A stretch of DNA of 64,000 nucleotides, taken from positions 558,001 to 622,000 of the forward strand of contig JAKOGH010000721.1 of the NCBI GenBank assembly GCA_024811115.1, in the 5' to 3' direction. The DNA is from Terana coerulea. Its lineage: Eukaryota > Basidiomycota > Agaricomycetes > Polyporales > Phanerochaetaceae. The translations under genes and the position numbers were made by a program. Each line of letters starts with the position of its first letter. The stretch's first letter is position 1. Positions 1 through 13,200 of the stretch are shown one piece after another. Under the pieces are notes generated by a model. It did not search any database. It saw only the letters and a program-made list of their open reading frames with translations, and was not told where the DNA came from.

Positions 1-3000
1 TATGACAGCGCTGATGTAGAGATGCATATAGTCAATGTCGTATTCACAGATAACTTGAGGGGTTCCAAGCTCTCACTAACCCAGAATTTCGCGCTCGCGA
101 CGAGAAAATGGCATGCTCAACGCATGAAGAGAGACGAGGCGAACCTCCTTCTTCGCTTCTCCTGCGGGTACTCGCAATGCCTCTGACGCAGCCAATCCGC
201 GCGCGGCGCCTGGAGAGCGCGTCACAGCCGGGCATGAGCGGATGATTGTGCGACGGACGAAGGAGATACAAGAGTGATCGCGCCTGGGGTTACTCCGAAT
301 GTCCAACGAACGTCCGCGACGCTCGCAAAGCGTGTCTGGGTGAACGGTGGTGCTCTTCCCAACAGAACGCTGCGCGATCTACGACCAAGCCTGCGGAGGA
401 TCAGGGAGCACCTGACGACCGAAGTTGCGATGGAATTTGAATATGGCGTTCTTCGTGTCGTAAAAGGTGAGACTTCGCATATGGCTATGCTGAACGCGGA
501 TTGGTCCAGCGAAGATGAGTGCCGCACCGTTGATTGGCCACACAGAGGGAGCTTGGACGGGGCGCGCAGATCCAACGCTTTCTTCCGGCTTGGCGGAACG
601 ATCCCTGCAAGTTTCCACGGGTCCGAGTAGCGAGCCTAAGGAAAGAGTCCGAATCGATGCATAGTAGGCGGTTTCATATGGACTTTGCGGGGCAGGCCTT
701 GCAAAAAAACAACGCCACTGAAGACATCCGCGGCTGCCGAGCGAGCTTGGAGGATATTTGATGATGCAGGGTCAGACAGATGGTTGCAGTGCGACCGCAC
801 GACCTGAACATCCAGCGGCCCGGACTGTCGAGTTGTTTGAATTAGGGCAGCGCAACGCTCCCAGCATCAACGGCAATCCACGCAGCGCCACGACATCATC
901 CGATGGAAGGAGCGGCGGCCTTAGTTCGCTTGTCAAGTGAGATGGGGCGGGTATGGTGATGGCGCACGGATTTCCTCGAGGAAGGGCGCAGCCGAAAATC
1001 ATCGGGAGAACGTCGAGTTCTGGGCCCCGGTTGGTGGTGATGCTGCTGGTGTACCAAAGGGGGAGAACCAGCGGGATCAACGACGGAGAAAAGCGCCATT
1101 TGCGCTGTTCGTGGCGTTGACGCGGCTCGTTCGTGGTGCTGCCTTTCCGGTTGTGTCTCACGAAAGGAACGGACGGATGGCGAATCTACAAGCCCCCGTG
1201 ATGGATGTGACGTGAATTGCGACAGCTGGTGGCTGAGGGAGATGAGGAACGTCTCTCACCCACTCACAGGCCGAGCCAGAGTTTAACAAGGGGTATGCTG
1301 GATGAAGACGACTTTCAGCCAAAAGTTGTCTCTGAGGATGTCTGCCAAAGGGCATTCCCGTTAACCACACCGCAGGAGTGGAAACTACATTCAGCGTACC
1401 TTGAAGCCACGTGCAGTGGAGGCGGTACCCTGGCTGTAGGTAAGTATGCTTGACTGTTGAACCCAAGGCTAATTGACTTTTCTCCATCCGTGGTCGATGC
1501 AGTGAGATAGTAAGACACGTGGTAATTCTCCGACGCTGCCAGTGGTCGGTGTGTGCAAATATCAAGGGGGATGGCGGGACAGGTTCCTGGTCCCGACGAC
1601 ACAACGATCAGAATGTCGATGGTGGCTTTTCTGTCAACATTCAGGGCGGCCCGGCGCAAGGTTGCACCGTCACGGTGTAGACGACGTCTTGTGCCCCATA
1701 GGCCCCAACAGCCTCAGCTTGGAATCGTGGGTCCACCAGAGTCGCGATACACCCGCGGCCCTGAGTTGTAAAACTCAGCAGTACTTGGCGCTTTTGAGCG
1801 AGACAGCTCCCCAAGTGTCGAGCCCAATCGAGTATGTTCGGCAGGCGCAATCCGTCCGGATAATGTTGAACTTATCGACGTAAGAGGCCGCGGATAGATG
1901 AAGGGCCTCTGCGACAGGTCCCCTGGAGTTGGCATTTCGGACTGGAATGTGTGGGAATCGTTCACTGAATGTCGGATGGGACAGTTTTTATTTCTCGAAG
2001 GTGAAGCGGCTTCGGGCACAAGTCGACAAAGCGGATGTCGTTCGATGTTGACCAAGACAGAATGGCGATGCGGACCCGGGAATATGCGCATCAGAAGGGT
2101 GCATCGGCTGCGTGGATCGGCTGGCTCTGGGTCGCTGGCTGCGCATTCTGTTGACTTTTGTTGACTGTGTTGCTCTCACAGTGGAGTGGAGCCGCCCGTT
2201 TGGTCCATTGGAGAGGGTGTGTAGATATTCTGTAATGAGGATGTTCCGTCGTTCCAGATCGCCCAACACCTCGCAACAAATTCTGGGAACTGGCTTTCAA
2301 GCTCCAGGTAGAATTGACTTAGAGAAGATATATTAGCATCAAGAATCAGAAGTGCACCTTTCTTAGGAAAATTCACCATTTTTGCCGTCGAATGCGCCGC
2401 ACGATCGGCTATAGTACAGAGACTATAATTGTCTAATAGTATTAGGCAGTGATGAAGTGGGGAACGTAGGCTTGGGCTGTAGATCGGGTTGATCAGGACG
2501 TTCTGGAATATTGCCACAACGCTACTCGCACTATATGATCGACGCGCTGGTTAGCCTTCGCTACGACAAATCACTAAGAGGGGCACTCTCACCACTATGC
2601 TCGGCCTTCATAACGCAGGTAGACAGCATCGAAGGACTTCAAGACCAAGGCGCACCGTTAACTCAGCAGATGTGTCAGAGGATCCCCTTGCGGCGGATAG
2701 TTGAGAAACGCAACGTGCAAAACAGCAGCGTGTAGATAGCTGAATGACGGAGAAATAGGCTTGCTTTCTTGGCTGGAACACAAGGCTCCCCAAAACCAGG
2801 GGACTACTGTGACCGAGAGTACGCCAGAGGGTGTAGCTTTCATGCACCAGGGTGTTGGAGGCCGAACGCTAAATGAGGAGAAACTATTTGCGTGGACGGA
2901 AGTATTTGTCTTCAGGGTTGCGTGGAAGTGGCCAAGGGTAGAAGACGGGGAAAGCGTCCGTTCAAGCGTCGAGCCTCGCATTCGAAACTCAAAGTCATGA

Positions 3001-6000
3001 AAGTGGACGCAAGAGATCGTGCTTCCGTCCCCGTGTCCAGCGTCCCCGCGAAGCTCTGTCACAGGGCTGCCGACGAACTTGCGAGAAGAGCAGCCTGGTG
3101 GATGTCCCTCTGGCCACTTGGCCCAAGACACACGACTTGGCTGCGCCTCAAGGCCCGGGCGCCGCGCCCGGCTGTGTGGCAGTCTGCAGAACACAGACGA
3201 ATGCGTACGGCTCGCTCCCATCGCCATCGATCGCGCCTGGAGCTTGCGCTCGCATCGTGTCCGTCGCGAATGCCGGAGAACGCCTTCTCGTAATGCTCCG
3301 CGCGCGGGCAAAAGGAGGTTTCCGTGGCCGACCCGATGGGCCAGACAAATGCGTGCAGAGCGCCTGCCTGCGCACGAGGTGGTGTGTTATTTCCTGCACA
3401 GTGAACCAAATACACCCAGTGAGTATGTCCTTCCCATAGCTGTGGAGCGTTCAAGAGACCCAGGCCCGTGTGCTTCTGGCAAGACCATGATGCCGCGCTC
3501 GTCGCGGAGTAGTATCGTACGTGGTCCGTTCTGCATCGCACGATGGCGAGAGCTTGAGTTATCAAGCTGCGACAGTCGGAGGTCTACCGCGGCTGGAATA
3601 CCCCGCGGCTCTCGTATGACTTTCCGGGGCTGCAGCGTACTCCCATTACCGGAGACCCCGGGCGAGGAGCAGCCAGTACCTCTCGCAGATCCGTACGGCT
3701 GCTTTCCAGAAGAGTCAGTATACTAAATGATATCTCAACTGAGAAGAGATCTCACCTAGGGCCTCTGCCATCGAGGCATTTCAACCGGCACAGCTCGTGT
3801 AGTTGTTGGGAATTCCTTATTGTCATAGTGAACGTGTCACTGAAACGTCGACAAGGTTCTTCGACGTGTCCACGCTGGCCTTGAGAGTCTCCGTATTTAG
3901 TTACATGACAAGCTGCCCAAATGCTCGCCGATTTGTCTCGGGTCGTATGTCGGGATCCTGGCAAGGCTCTGCCGAACGCTTGAGCCTATCTACTCCTGAA
4001 GAAAAGGGCTAGAAACGTGCCTTTAGTTTCTGAGAACTACAAGGAATAAACACATACGGTATGCAAACAGTTGTTCAATCAACCATGCAACCTTTCACCT
4101 GGCTCAGAAAACGTAGTGCAGAGGACGGTTCCGCCGCCCTGAACATGCCAGATGCAGGCACCGGTCAACCCGAGAACTTGGTGCGGAAGCCAATCAAACA
4201 TGCGCGCCTAATAGCTCTTTGCTCACAACTTCCACTTCAAGTCAGCTTTTGCACCAGATATTTCTTCAACGCAGAGCTTCATCGGCATGCGAGGCCACGA
4301 GACGAGGTAGAGTACGGAGTCTTTTGTTGAGAGCAAGGTTGGCGGTGAGTATTATAGGCTCATCGATTCCGTCTGCTGCATCCAGCGTGCGCTCATCCAA
4401 GCTCTCCCGTACAATAGGCCTGGATATGGTCGTCTGCGCGCACCTGCTGAGGCAGGGCCATATGCTCGTCTTGTCTGGGGTATACGATGCTCCTTGAGGG
4501 AGCGTTTGGGCGAACCTTGCAACAAGACGGTCTCACGAATGGCCCCGATGTCCTCGGTTCATACCGCCACGTCCCGCGCCGTCTCTAGCGTCTGGGTCGA
4601 GCTATTGGCGCAAGAATCTAATCCTCGTACTTTGTATGGCTATATGGGCAGCGGCATGCGCGTGCTGCCTTTGCGAATTTACTCCACGGGTTCGTGGTAG
4701 AAGGTCTGTTATGATTCACGTTATCCGGATAGATGACTGAACGATAGGTTCCCTCCCAGAAAGAGCCGCGAGACGTACAGACAGGGGGCACGGATAGCAC
4801 GGCCCTGCAGCATGCCTGGGCCTGCTCGCACACGCTGGCAGCACAGCCGTGGTACTCGGCGTCGTAGCCGCCCGCGACACAATTGTGCGTGCTCCGCATA
4901 CGGCACCCGTCTCTCACACGGGAGGCCAAGCTGCCCTCGGAGTACGCTGCGTGCTTGATCACAAGGGCCATGTCTTTATGAATTCTGAAATCATCGACAG
5001 CGCCTGTACATCCGCATGCCGCTCTGCATGCCCTCTTCTTCCGCCTGGAATCGCTCCAAGCCTGGCGGTTGAGTTACGACCGCATTATAGACGTCCACTC
5101 TTCCTTCCGTCTCGGAGGTAGTGAATGCTTTGCGGGGCGCACATGCCTTTGTCTCAGTGCGTCGAGAACACCATAGTGCATCTATAGGGGTGCGCGTCCG
5201 CAGATTCTTTCATTTAGTCCGCGGCGATACACAAAGGGCTACTTCATGACCATTCAGCGAGGAAGCGACTGACTGAACTCTTTCTCGGGTCTTCGCGAGG
5301 GGTATGTATGAGGCACCGGTGTCCTACGATCGCCCCGAGCCTCCAATGTCACTGGACCACGATATCTATACGCACAGATTCAGAAGCCTGTGCGGCACAG
5401 AATGTTGAGCAATGCAGCCTGGGCCGACATGACGCTTCCGGCGGGGTCTGCGCGATCCGTTGTGGACTGTGGTCTTCCTTCATTACGTTGCACCGCCACA
5501 CGGGACCGTTCTGAAGGAACACGGGCGTATAAAACGGCAGCTTTGGTCGGGTCAGCTGGCAGACCGTCCGAACGCCGTGTGCTGTGATAGGCCCTGGGCG
5601 GGGTGGGACGGTCCTTGGCGGCAGTCTACGCTTGGCCACTGGGCTCTGGCGTCTCGGCTCGCCGCTAAGCAGTGCGCACGGCGGCGTCACACGACCCAGA
5701 ATGCCGCCGTCCTCGATTCGTGGGCAGGGCGGGGGAGAAACACGCTAGAATATGTTTAGCGGCGCCTTGGGGGTTTCTGGACCGTCTCAGACGGCGACGC
5801 TTGCGATCCGCTTGAACTTGGGGAGTGCGCACGGCTTCCGCGGGTGCGTCTGATGGCGCCTCGAGGCCGCAGCGATAAAAATCGGGGGTGTAGGAATCCA
5901 GGGTCTTGCGGAAGACACACATGGCGCACTGGTTATGGCGGTTTCTCTGAAGCTTACATCGGCTCGAAAGCAGACGCAGGAGCGGGCGGTGCCTGAGAAC

Positions 6001-6711
6001 AGGTCCTTATAGTAAGAGCTGCTGCTGGAGACGGCGCGGCGATGCCCGGGACCCCGCTGGAATAAAATACAACAAATATATCTGATTGGCCCGCGCAGGC
6101 TGAGAAGGCGGCGAGAGGGTTCGTCATTTTGAGCTGGGAGGCCACCGAAGGGAAAGAGGTTCCAGTAAAGAGTGCGAGGCCGGCCAGGGCGAGACGAAGC
6201 GCAGCACGTAAACGGCATGATTTGGCGCAAATCTCAGTGCCGTGGGATTTCTCCGGATCGAGCCCAAAAGCATGCGGAAGGTGCCGGAAAGCGTCCCGAA
6301 TCGGACACAGTTGGTGCATGTTTGTACGCGGATAGAAATACGCAGAGGGGCGAGGCTATTCTATCACACTGCTCACTGCTTGCTCACGTCCCCCGCCTCC
6401 TCTACGACACGGCCTGCTCCCGGGCTCTCTTACGACTACTCGACGACCCGCACGACATTCTGCTTCCTCCTTTCTCCGCTATTCTGCTCGCATCTTTTTG
6501 TCTCTAAAGGACCCCTCGTACGCACTTTCCTCCGCCGTACACGACATTTCTGCAGTGCGTACCACCCCTCGCGAGCGCCGCATGCCCAATCTTACATGAG
6601 TCTGGCAGACTCAGACCCAAGTGTTCCGTACTTCATTACATCCCGTTACGAGGTTAGCACCCACCCCGTCTTCGTTACAAAGCGTAGCTCACCGTCGGCC
6701 CACCTGTAGAA
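1..6711. other. Gene-poor stretch with no supportable gene
   Basis: I read both strands and found only short open frames (all under about 240 codons) that overlap one another. None shows a family motif, a believable splice chain or a reverse transcriptase or transposase signature. Long frames near 2658-3726 and 5787-6319 occur on both strands at once, as expected by chance in GC-rich DNA. The stretch may be decayed repeat or intergenic DNA. The last 150 bases before 6712 are pyrimidine-rich and suit a promoter or 5' leader of the Ras gene. Confidence 0.6.
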
Positions 6712-7579
6712 ATGGATAGCTGGAGAGTAGCTGTGTTGGGAGATGGTGGCGTTGGCAAGACTGCCCTGGCGGTACAGGTCAGTGCTCAGTGCATATTCCT
6801 CAATCGTTCCCTGGCGAGCTCGCTCACATCGCTCGGTACAGTTCACCCTGAATTGCTTCGTTGGTGCGCTGGATACCCATTCCACAGACTACGGCGCGCT
6901 GACATATCCTTGGCGTCCTTTTGGTTGACAGAGGTGAGTATTCAATATATCAGATGTCATCCCCGTGACTCACGCTTTCACAGACATATGACCCAACAAT
7001 AGAAGACGCATATCGGAAACAGCTAGTAGTGGACAACCGTATGTGCTATGTGGAAGTGATTGATACCGCTGGCCAAGGTGCGAGACTTCTACCGTCAAGC
7101 ACGGATGACGGGCGCTCACAATACTGCAGAGGAGTACGCAACGTTGCGAGATCAATGGGTGCGGTGCGTAGCCCCCAAGCCCCTCTCGGAGCTGGCACTG
7201 ACTTGGCAACAGGGAAGGCCAAGGATTTATCTTGGTGTACTCCATCGCATCACGAGCGACGTTCGACCGACTGGAAGTCTTCCGCCAAGCGATGTTAAAA
7301 GTGAAGAGACAGAAGCCGGTCTTCTTGCTGGTCGGCAATAAGTGCGACAAGCAATATGAGCGCGAGGTCTCGCGGGAGGAGGGCGCGTCGTTGGCGCGCA
7401 ATTTCGGGTGCGAGTTCCTCGAGACGTCCGCGAAAACGGCGTACAACGTGGAGCGGCTGTTTACCACCCTCGTCCGTTTGCTGCGGCAAACGAAACACAG
7501 CGAGCAAGGCACCGCGGGGCCTGCACGACCAGCGGAGAAGGAGCCGAAGAAACGCGGGCCAAAGTGTATCATCATGTAG
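6712..7579 (+). CDS. Ras-family small GTPase
   Basis: A membrane-anchored signalling GTPase of 194 residues. Exons as I splice them are 6712-6777, 6842-6863, 6932-6933, 6984-7077, 7130-7163 and 7213-7579. The product carries the P-loop GDGGVGKT, the effector region YDPTIEDAY, the switch II motif DTAGQEEYA, the NKCD guanine-specificity motif and ETSAK. The C-terminus has a basic stretch followed by CIIM, a CAAX box expected to be prenylated. Catalytic Gln of DTAGQ is present. The frame between FTLNCFV and TYDPT only closes if a 2-nt exon (AG) supplies the Glu codon, or if two bases have been lost from the genome text. It is clearly Ras-type rather than Rho, Rab or Rheb. Which fungal Ras paralogue it is (Ras1, Ras2 or Rsr1-like) cannot be told from here. 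Confidence 0.93.
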
Positions 7580-8021
7580 GGCGCATTCTGGACTATATAG
7601 ATTCGTCAAGTTGTTCTCCCACTTACCTTGTTTCCATGATACCCCCTGCATCGTTCCAATTTTCCTTTACTTCCAATTTGGGCATCCCGGTTGTGCTTGA
7701 TTGGGAGAATCACTGGCACTTCTTCACGACGACTGTTGAAACTATCCCAACGTTTTACGTTCACGATGTACATATATCCATACACACTTCTCACATGCAC
7801 GGATATTGTCCTAACGTTGTACGCGTACCCTTTGTATGCAGACAGATACCCGCCTCACGTTTTCTGCCTCGTATGAACAGAGCGCCGCGCACACTGGCAC
7901 GCAAAGCGCAGCGGTCTCTGCTGCGCGGACCGTTCATAGCACACCTCCACGCAATGCGCGGGCAGGGACACGTATCGCCATCTGCCCCCAACCGCTGTCT
8001 GCTGTCAGGTACACGAGGTGA

Positions 8022-8027
8022 TATAAA
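8022..8027 (+). promoter_or_regulatory. TATA box of the BTB gene
   Basis: TATAAA lies about 90 bases before the ATG at 8119, a normal distance for a TATA box plus a short 5' leader. No other TATA-like hexamer is closer. Confidence 0.5.
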
Positions 8028-8118
8028 GCCAGGGGCCGCTGGCTTGCCGATGTCCTCTACTTAGAATTCCCGCGCAGGCCGTCGCTCAGTGCACACAATA
8101 ACCGCCATATCGCAGCAT

Positions 8119-9204
8119 ATGGCCGCAACCTGGGACGGCGTGCGCTGCGAGCAGCCCGACTTCACCGTCCGCTCCGTGCCTGACGGCGACTTGTTCCAGG
8201 TCAGGCGAGAATCCCTCGTCACGGGGAGCGAAGTGTTCCGTGCGTGTCTCTCTTTCCATCTGCGCTGGGGCCCAGGCAGGCATCACTGACACAGCACGGC
8301 AGGCGACATGTTCCTGTGCTGCGACGCGGGGTACGTGCTCGACGCGCTCGACGAGGAGCGCGGGGTGCTGGACGTGCACGAGCCCGCGGCGGCGTTGGGC
8401 CTGCTCTTCCGCCTCCTGCACAGCCCGCCGGTGCCGTACGTCGCCGCCGATGACGACGAGAGCGCAGAGGCCAAGCGCGACTACGTGCACATCCGGCAGA
8501 CGGTGCCCGTCGCGACGGTCCCCTTCCCGCTCCTCCCGGTGCTGTACACGCTCGCGGACAAGTATGGGCTCACCGGGCGCGCCCTGCAGGCGTGCCACTC
8601 GCACCTCGCGGCGTACATGTCGACGGAGCCGCTGCGCGTGTACGGTATGGCGACCGGCCTGGGGCTGCACGCGCTGGCGGCCAAGGCGACGAAGTACCTG
8701 CTGCACCCGCCGTTGACCTCGTACACCGCGGAAGAGATCAAAGTGATTCCAACCGCGGAGGCGTACCACAAGCTCGTGCTGCTCCATGCCTATCGCATCA
8801 AGAGGCTGCGCGAGACATTGCTGCAGGAGCAGATCTTTCCGCAACGCTACGGAGAGTGTAGCAGACACAGCCATAGCACCAAGACGCTCTGGGAGAACAG
8901 CAAAAAGGCGGTGGTCAGCCAGGTTGAAGCAGGTATGGTGAATGTTTGGCTACCGCGCACCACATCTGAAGCATGTCCGGTTCTCTATAGCCACCGACGT
9001 CGCGGCTGAGATGACGAAGTTTGGCGAGCAAATATCCCACTGTGAGACTTGCAGCAAAGCGTGGACAGCAGCGTCTGCCATGCTCGGAGTAAGCCCGCTC
9101 GTTCTCATGCTTCGCATACATGTCATTAACGAATAATATTCCAGTACAAGTGCTCGAAGATACCCAGACGCATAGACAAACTCCCGGCTCAAGCCGCGTC
9201 GTAG
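8119..9204 (+). CDS. BTB/POZ domain protein
   Basis: A 302-residue protein with an N-terminal BTB/POZ-like fold (roughly residues 10-110), recognised from the order PDFTVRSVPDGDLFQVRRESL...SEVFRDMF, which matches the usual pattern of a variable strand, a bait segment and an S-x-x-F-x-x-M-F helix. Basidiomycetes have many such single-BTB proteins of unknown partner; some may act as adaptors for cullin-3 ligases, but nothing here proves that. Exons are 8119-8239, 8303-8932, 8991-9088 and 9145-9204, all joining in frame. The ATG at 8119 is the first in frame and follows a TATA box. Its stop lies one base from the stop of the opposite-strand PXMP4 gene. No frame break is needed. Confidence 0.82.
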
Positions 9205-9205
9205 T

Positions 9206-9953
9206 CTACTTGTTATGCCACAGTAGCGTCCGCAGACCGTCCCAGTGCTCCGAGTCGCGGTACAGATACGTCATGGAGTTGAACATGCCACCCTGCAGCG
9301 TCTGGCCCCGCTCGTTGAAGAGCCACATGACGGCGCCCCAGCAGAGGGCGGCGAACACTTCGAAGTACCGCGGGTCTGGGTGGAGGGGTTTGAGTGCGCC
9401 GGAGGGTGCTGGTGACGAGCGCGGGTCTCTGGGCAAGAAGGACGCCACAACTCTTGAACATACATATAGTACAATCTAGAGTACACCTTATGAACAACAT
9501 GGAGGAAAGCGGTGCCTGCGGATACACACCTGTTCGTTGATAGCTGTCCGGTTCCCGAAGACGACGTAGCCTCCAATAACGCCTGCGATGAACGTGTCCC
9601 ACGACCGCTCCTTGCCCCGGTTCGTCTTCTTCTGCAGCAGCAAGAGCAGCTTGAACAGCGACACGAATTTCGCTAGATTCAGGGCATGCGTCTTGGTCGC
9701 CAGGTATATGTGACGCGTTCTAGACTTCCAGCTGCACCGCAGGCGCACCCTTCAGCATGCTTGTTGACAATGTCCCGAAAACAGCGAACTCACTCGCCGC
9801 GGCCGAAGAGGATGGCCATGATCAGCGCATGGGGAACCGCACTTTCACTCCGTACACGAGTCCGTTTCGTGCGCCCTTGAGGATGGCGAGGTAGTCGTGG
9901 TACGCCGGATCCGCGAGAATCCTCGCCACGAATTCAGGCGCACTCAGCGACAT
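9206..9953 (-). CDS. Peroxisomal membrane protein PXMP4/PMP24
   Basis: A small integral peroxisomal membrane protein of the Tim17/Tim22/Tim23-PMP24 superfamily; its transport role is not settled. Exons are 9794-9953, 9530-9731 and 9206-9475, giving about 210 residues, the usual PXMP4 length. Family marks are KGARNGLVYGVKVR near the start, AGVIGGYVVFGNRTAINEQIVLY in two adjacent pieces across the second intron, and MTYLYRDSEHW near the end. Exon 1 has one base too few at the GGGG run 9831-9834: the frame of GVKVRFP must change for the next segment HALIMAILFG to be read. Without that change the reading stops soon after. Downstream introns join in frame once it is allowed for. Identity is firm; the break is discussed in findings. 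Confidence 0.88.
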
Positions 9954-10239
9954 GGCGGCGGTCTGGGTGGTGGGGGGAGGTGGCAGGTCGTCGCCCGGAG
10001 GTCGTTGGATGGACAAAGGGCGCAGAGACGAGTGAAGCGCTCTCTGTCTCCGAGCCGTAGTATAGCAGCTGATCGCACACAATCACATGCGAACGCGAAT
10101 CGCCAGCTTTACACGCAAAAACTAGCTTCAAGCTTCCACTGAATACAATTACAACAATATAGCGGGGAACAAGATCCAGTAAAAGAGCCAAGAAATTACC
10201 ACGAAAAAAGTCCAAGAAATCATGCGACCGAGTCAAGTT

Positions 10240-13200
10240 CTAACTCCCCGAGAAGAATTCATCTTTGAAGTCGAACTTGGTCGCCGCTACCAATTCCACC
10301 TGTGAACGAGCAGGTGTGAGTACAAGAAAAGAATGGCGAGAGCTAACACATACACCACTGGTCTCGACAGCCTGCCCACTCCGAGTCTCGATGATCATCA
10401 CGAATCGCCTGTAGTCGTCCATGATAGCAGGCTGTATTTGCATCTGCACCAAGTCCGCAAGAAGCTCCTGCTCGACAACGGAGCCCATGTCCTTCTCCGC
10501 CACATTCGCGAACCGGGCGTTGAACTTCTTCAGACACTCTCGCATGATGTCACCTGCCTCCCACAAGCAACTGTTGATTGACCATGCCGCCCAGTCTAGA
10601 GAAGGGTCCACCATGGTCGCGGTGTCGTTCTCCGCCAGCCTTGCACGGTTAGGTTTAGGGGGAGCGTGCAGCAGAGAAATTATGCCTTTCTCGATCAAGT
10701 CTAGCAGCGGCTGATAGTAGAAATCGTCCCTATAATCCCTTTAGAAGGCGTCAGGGAATAAAGTGAGTTACGCACTGCTCGATCAATGACAAGATATCCA
10801 GAGTGGGAAAGCTAATTTTTGCCACAGCAGCAACAACAAATGGATGGATGTAACATGTCCAAAGCGGGTGCTTGTTTGCCTGTTCAATCAACCCACACAC
10901 CTCCCAAGGGTCTTCTATGATCGCCTTGGCTGTGAAGGTGACAACACCGCCTGAAAAACATTGAGCTGTATATCATAATAAATTTGGAACGGCGGTACTG
11001 ACCAAGAGGATATACCTCCCGAATGCCCCAACGTGTCGGATGCACAGTCGCATGCGTCCCGTAGCAGAAGATCCGCAGATTGTGCTGCTTACGCCGCCGC
11101 ATCGCCAGCGACTCGAGCTTGTGGAATGTCGCCAGCACGCCGACGTGGACAAACACCACGCGCACGTCCGCCTTGTGTCCCACGTTCTTCGCCTGCCACG
11201 CATCCATGACCGCGGTCAGCGCCCTCGTCTCGAACCCCGGGTTCGCGGACGAGCCGTCTGCAGGCGCGTGCCACACGCAGTAGTTCCGCGGGCTCCGCGC
11301 GAGCCACTCGTAGTCCGCGACGCTGAACTGGTGGATCCGTAGACCCTGAGCGTACGCTAACCGCGCCGCCAGTGTCTTTTGGTGCACCAATCTTCTCTGC
11401 AAGATCCGGCCAGGAGGCGGCCTTCTTCGGCGCCAAGGTCGTCCCAGGGCCTGTGCCACTGGTTCTTCCGGTACTCGTTGACGGTCAGCTTCCATGGGAC
11501 AAGCATTGCCACGAGTCCGAGCCCGTGTGCGTCGCGGACAGCTTGAGGCACCTTCAGGGCGTCGCAGATCTGTGTGAGAGCGCATGGAACTATGAGAAGC
11601 ACTCCAACCGGATCATCATCCATGGATGCTAGGGCATATGTGAACTGAACCAGTTGTTAGCAAGGCATAAAGGAGATAGCACCAAACCCACCTGACGTTG
11701 TCGCGCCATATATGTGCTCAGTGTCCGTAAGGGAATGTCATCCACAGGTTCTTTGTGTAGAACTTTGCAGAATTGCTGGACAGGTGCACAGGCACGGAGT
11801 AAGAGATACACATCTGCAATCTCGTGGAATTTGAGCAGGCGCAGCTCCTGGGGTCTCCGAGGCTTCCTGTTGAGTGTAGCAGAAGCTGAGCCGTAATCCA
11901 TTTGGTCTTGGAGTTGTTGGTTCCGTAAGTCGGATGTCACATAAGGATTCTGCACTGTTGGGCCCAGTCTCGGCATACAGCTTGCCACTCCACTCCCACT
12001 TCCTGGGAATTTGCCCCCTACATCTTTTGTATCAAATCAAATCGGGTGGAGGACGAATGTATCAGACTCACAACGGCAGTTTGATTTTGTCGACTATCTT
12101 CGTAGCAGCGAACGGTTGTACATTGTCGACTTCCATGTCATCTCCTGTTGGCTCACTGCACGTAACATGGTTAGAGCTACATCGCCAACAGTAGCAGCGG
12201 TACGTACTGCATTGGAGCGGCCAATCTGTGCGGGCGTGATCAGCATTACGCGAGAAAGATACATTTTGGTGATTCTCACTCGGCAGGCATGATAGAGGCT
12301 AAGAAGTCGTCAGTCTCTCGGGCTATCCGAGAATCTGCAGTGGGCCTACCATCGCTTGGGTATGAGTGGAGTGATCTCAAACACGCAGAAGAAATCCCTA
12401 CCTTGGTTGACGGAACTCTACTTCGCGAGGGCTTGCTGCAGGAGCTCCTCCCCATGCAGTTGAAGCCGACTCGGCCCAGCCACCTCCCTTATCGCCCCAA
12501 CCACCAGTGGCAGTCACCGGCGAATCTGCACGAGTCCAAGGATTATTGCCTCGTTCAGAGACGGGGGAGTCGACTGGTTGCCTGTCTGTGAAGAATGAGT
12601 TCTGAGCAGGCCGCTTCCTTGGGTCGAGTGTAGGGCCCGCAGATGCAGGTGTAATCGGCGACTGCATAGAATCCCTAGTAGGCCTATTCTTCTTGAAGCT
12701 TAAGCCTGCCAAGCCTGGTTTCTTTGCAGCTGTTGCGGCGGGTGCATTAGATCCACTCGCCGCCCTCTGGGCGATGTTGCGCCTGGTATCCGTAAAGTTG
12801 GTGGCATCGGTGCTGATGTTGAGGCTAAGAATCTTGACTTTCGGTTGTTTGTTCCTGTGGGCCGGCCCCAGAGGCTTTGGCGGACCAGCCTCCGGTAGCT
12901 TAGCGTTCGCGGAGATGCCTGCTGGAGAAGGGGGCTCGGAGAACAGGGAGTCGGCATCACCACGGTCACGCTCGGCAGGCGGTGGCGTGGATGGACGCAG
13001 TTTGCTAGCTGGTTTGTTCTGGCTCCAGACAAGTTTAAGCAGCGATATAATACAATGTGTGATGACTAGACGCACCGTTCTGACCGCAGACACGCTGTCT
13101 TGTTTGCGCGACACCTTCCGAAGTGGCCGATCTGAATCTGACTAACATGTCGATGGGCTACTAGTAAATAGTACGGTTTGAAGTATCAAACGAAGAACGC

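Noticed and set aside
5787..6319. Minus-strand frames of 121-147 codons near the Ras gene
   Set aside because: Three frames are open at once and none forms a recognisable or spliceable product. A short hydrophobic stretch in one is not enough.
8086..8874. Minus-strand 262-codon frame opposite the BTB gene
   Set aside because: It is a GC-driven shadow of the BTB coding exon: rich in Arg, His and Gln with no motif.
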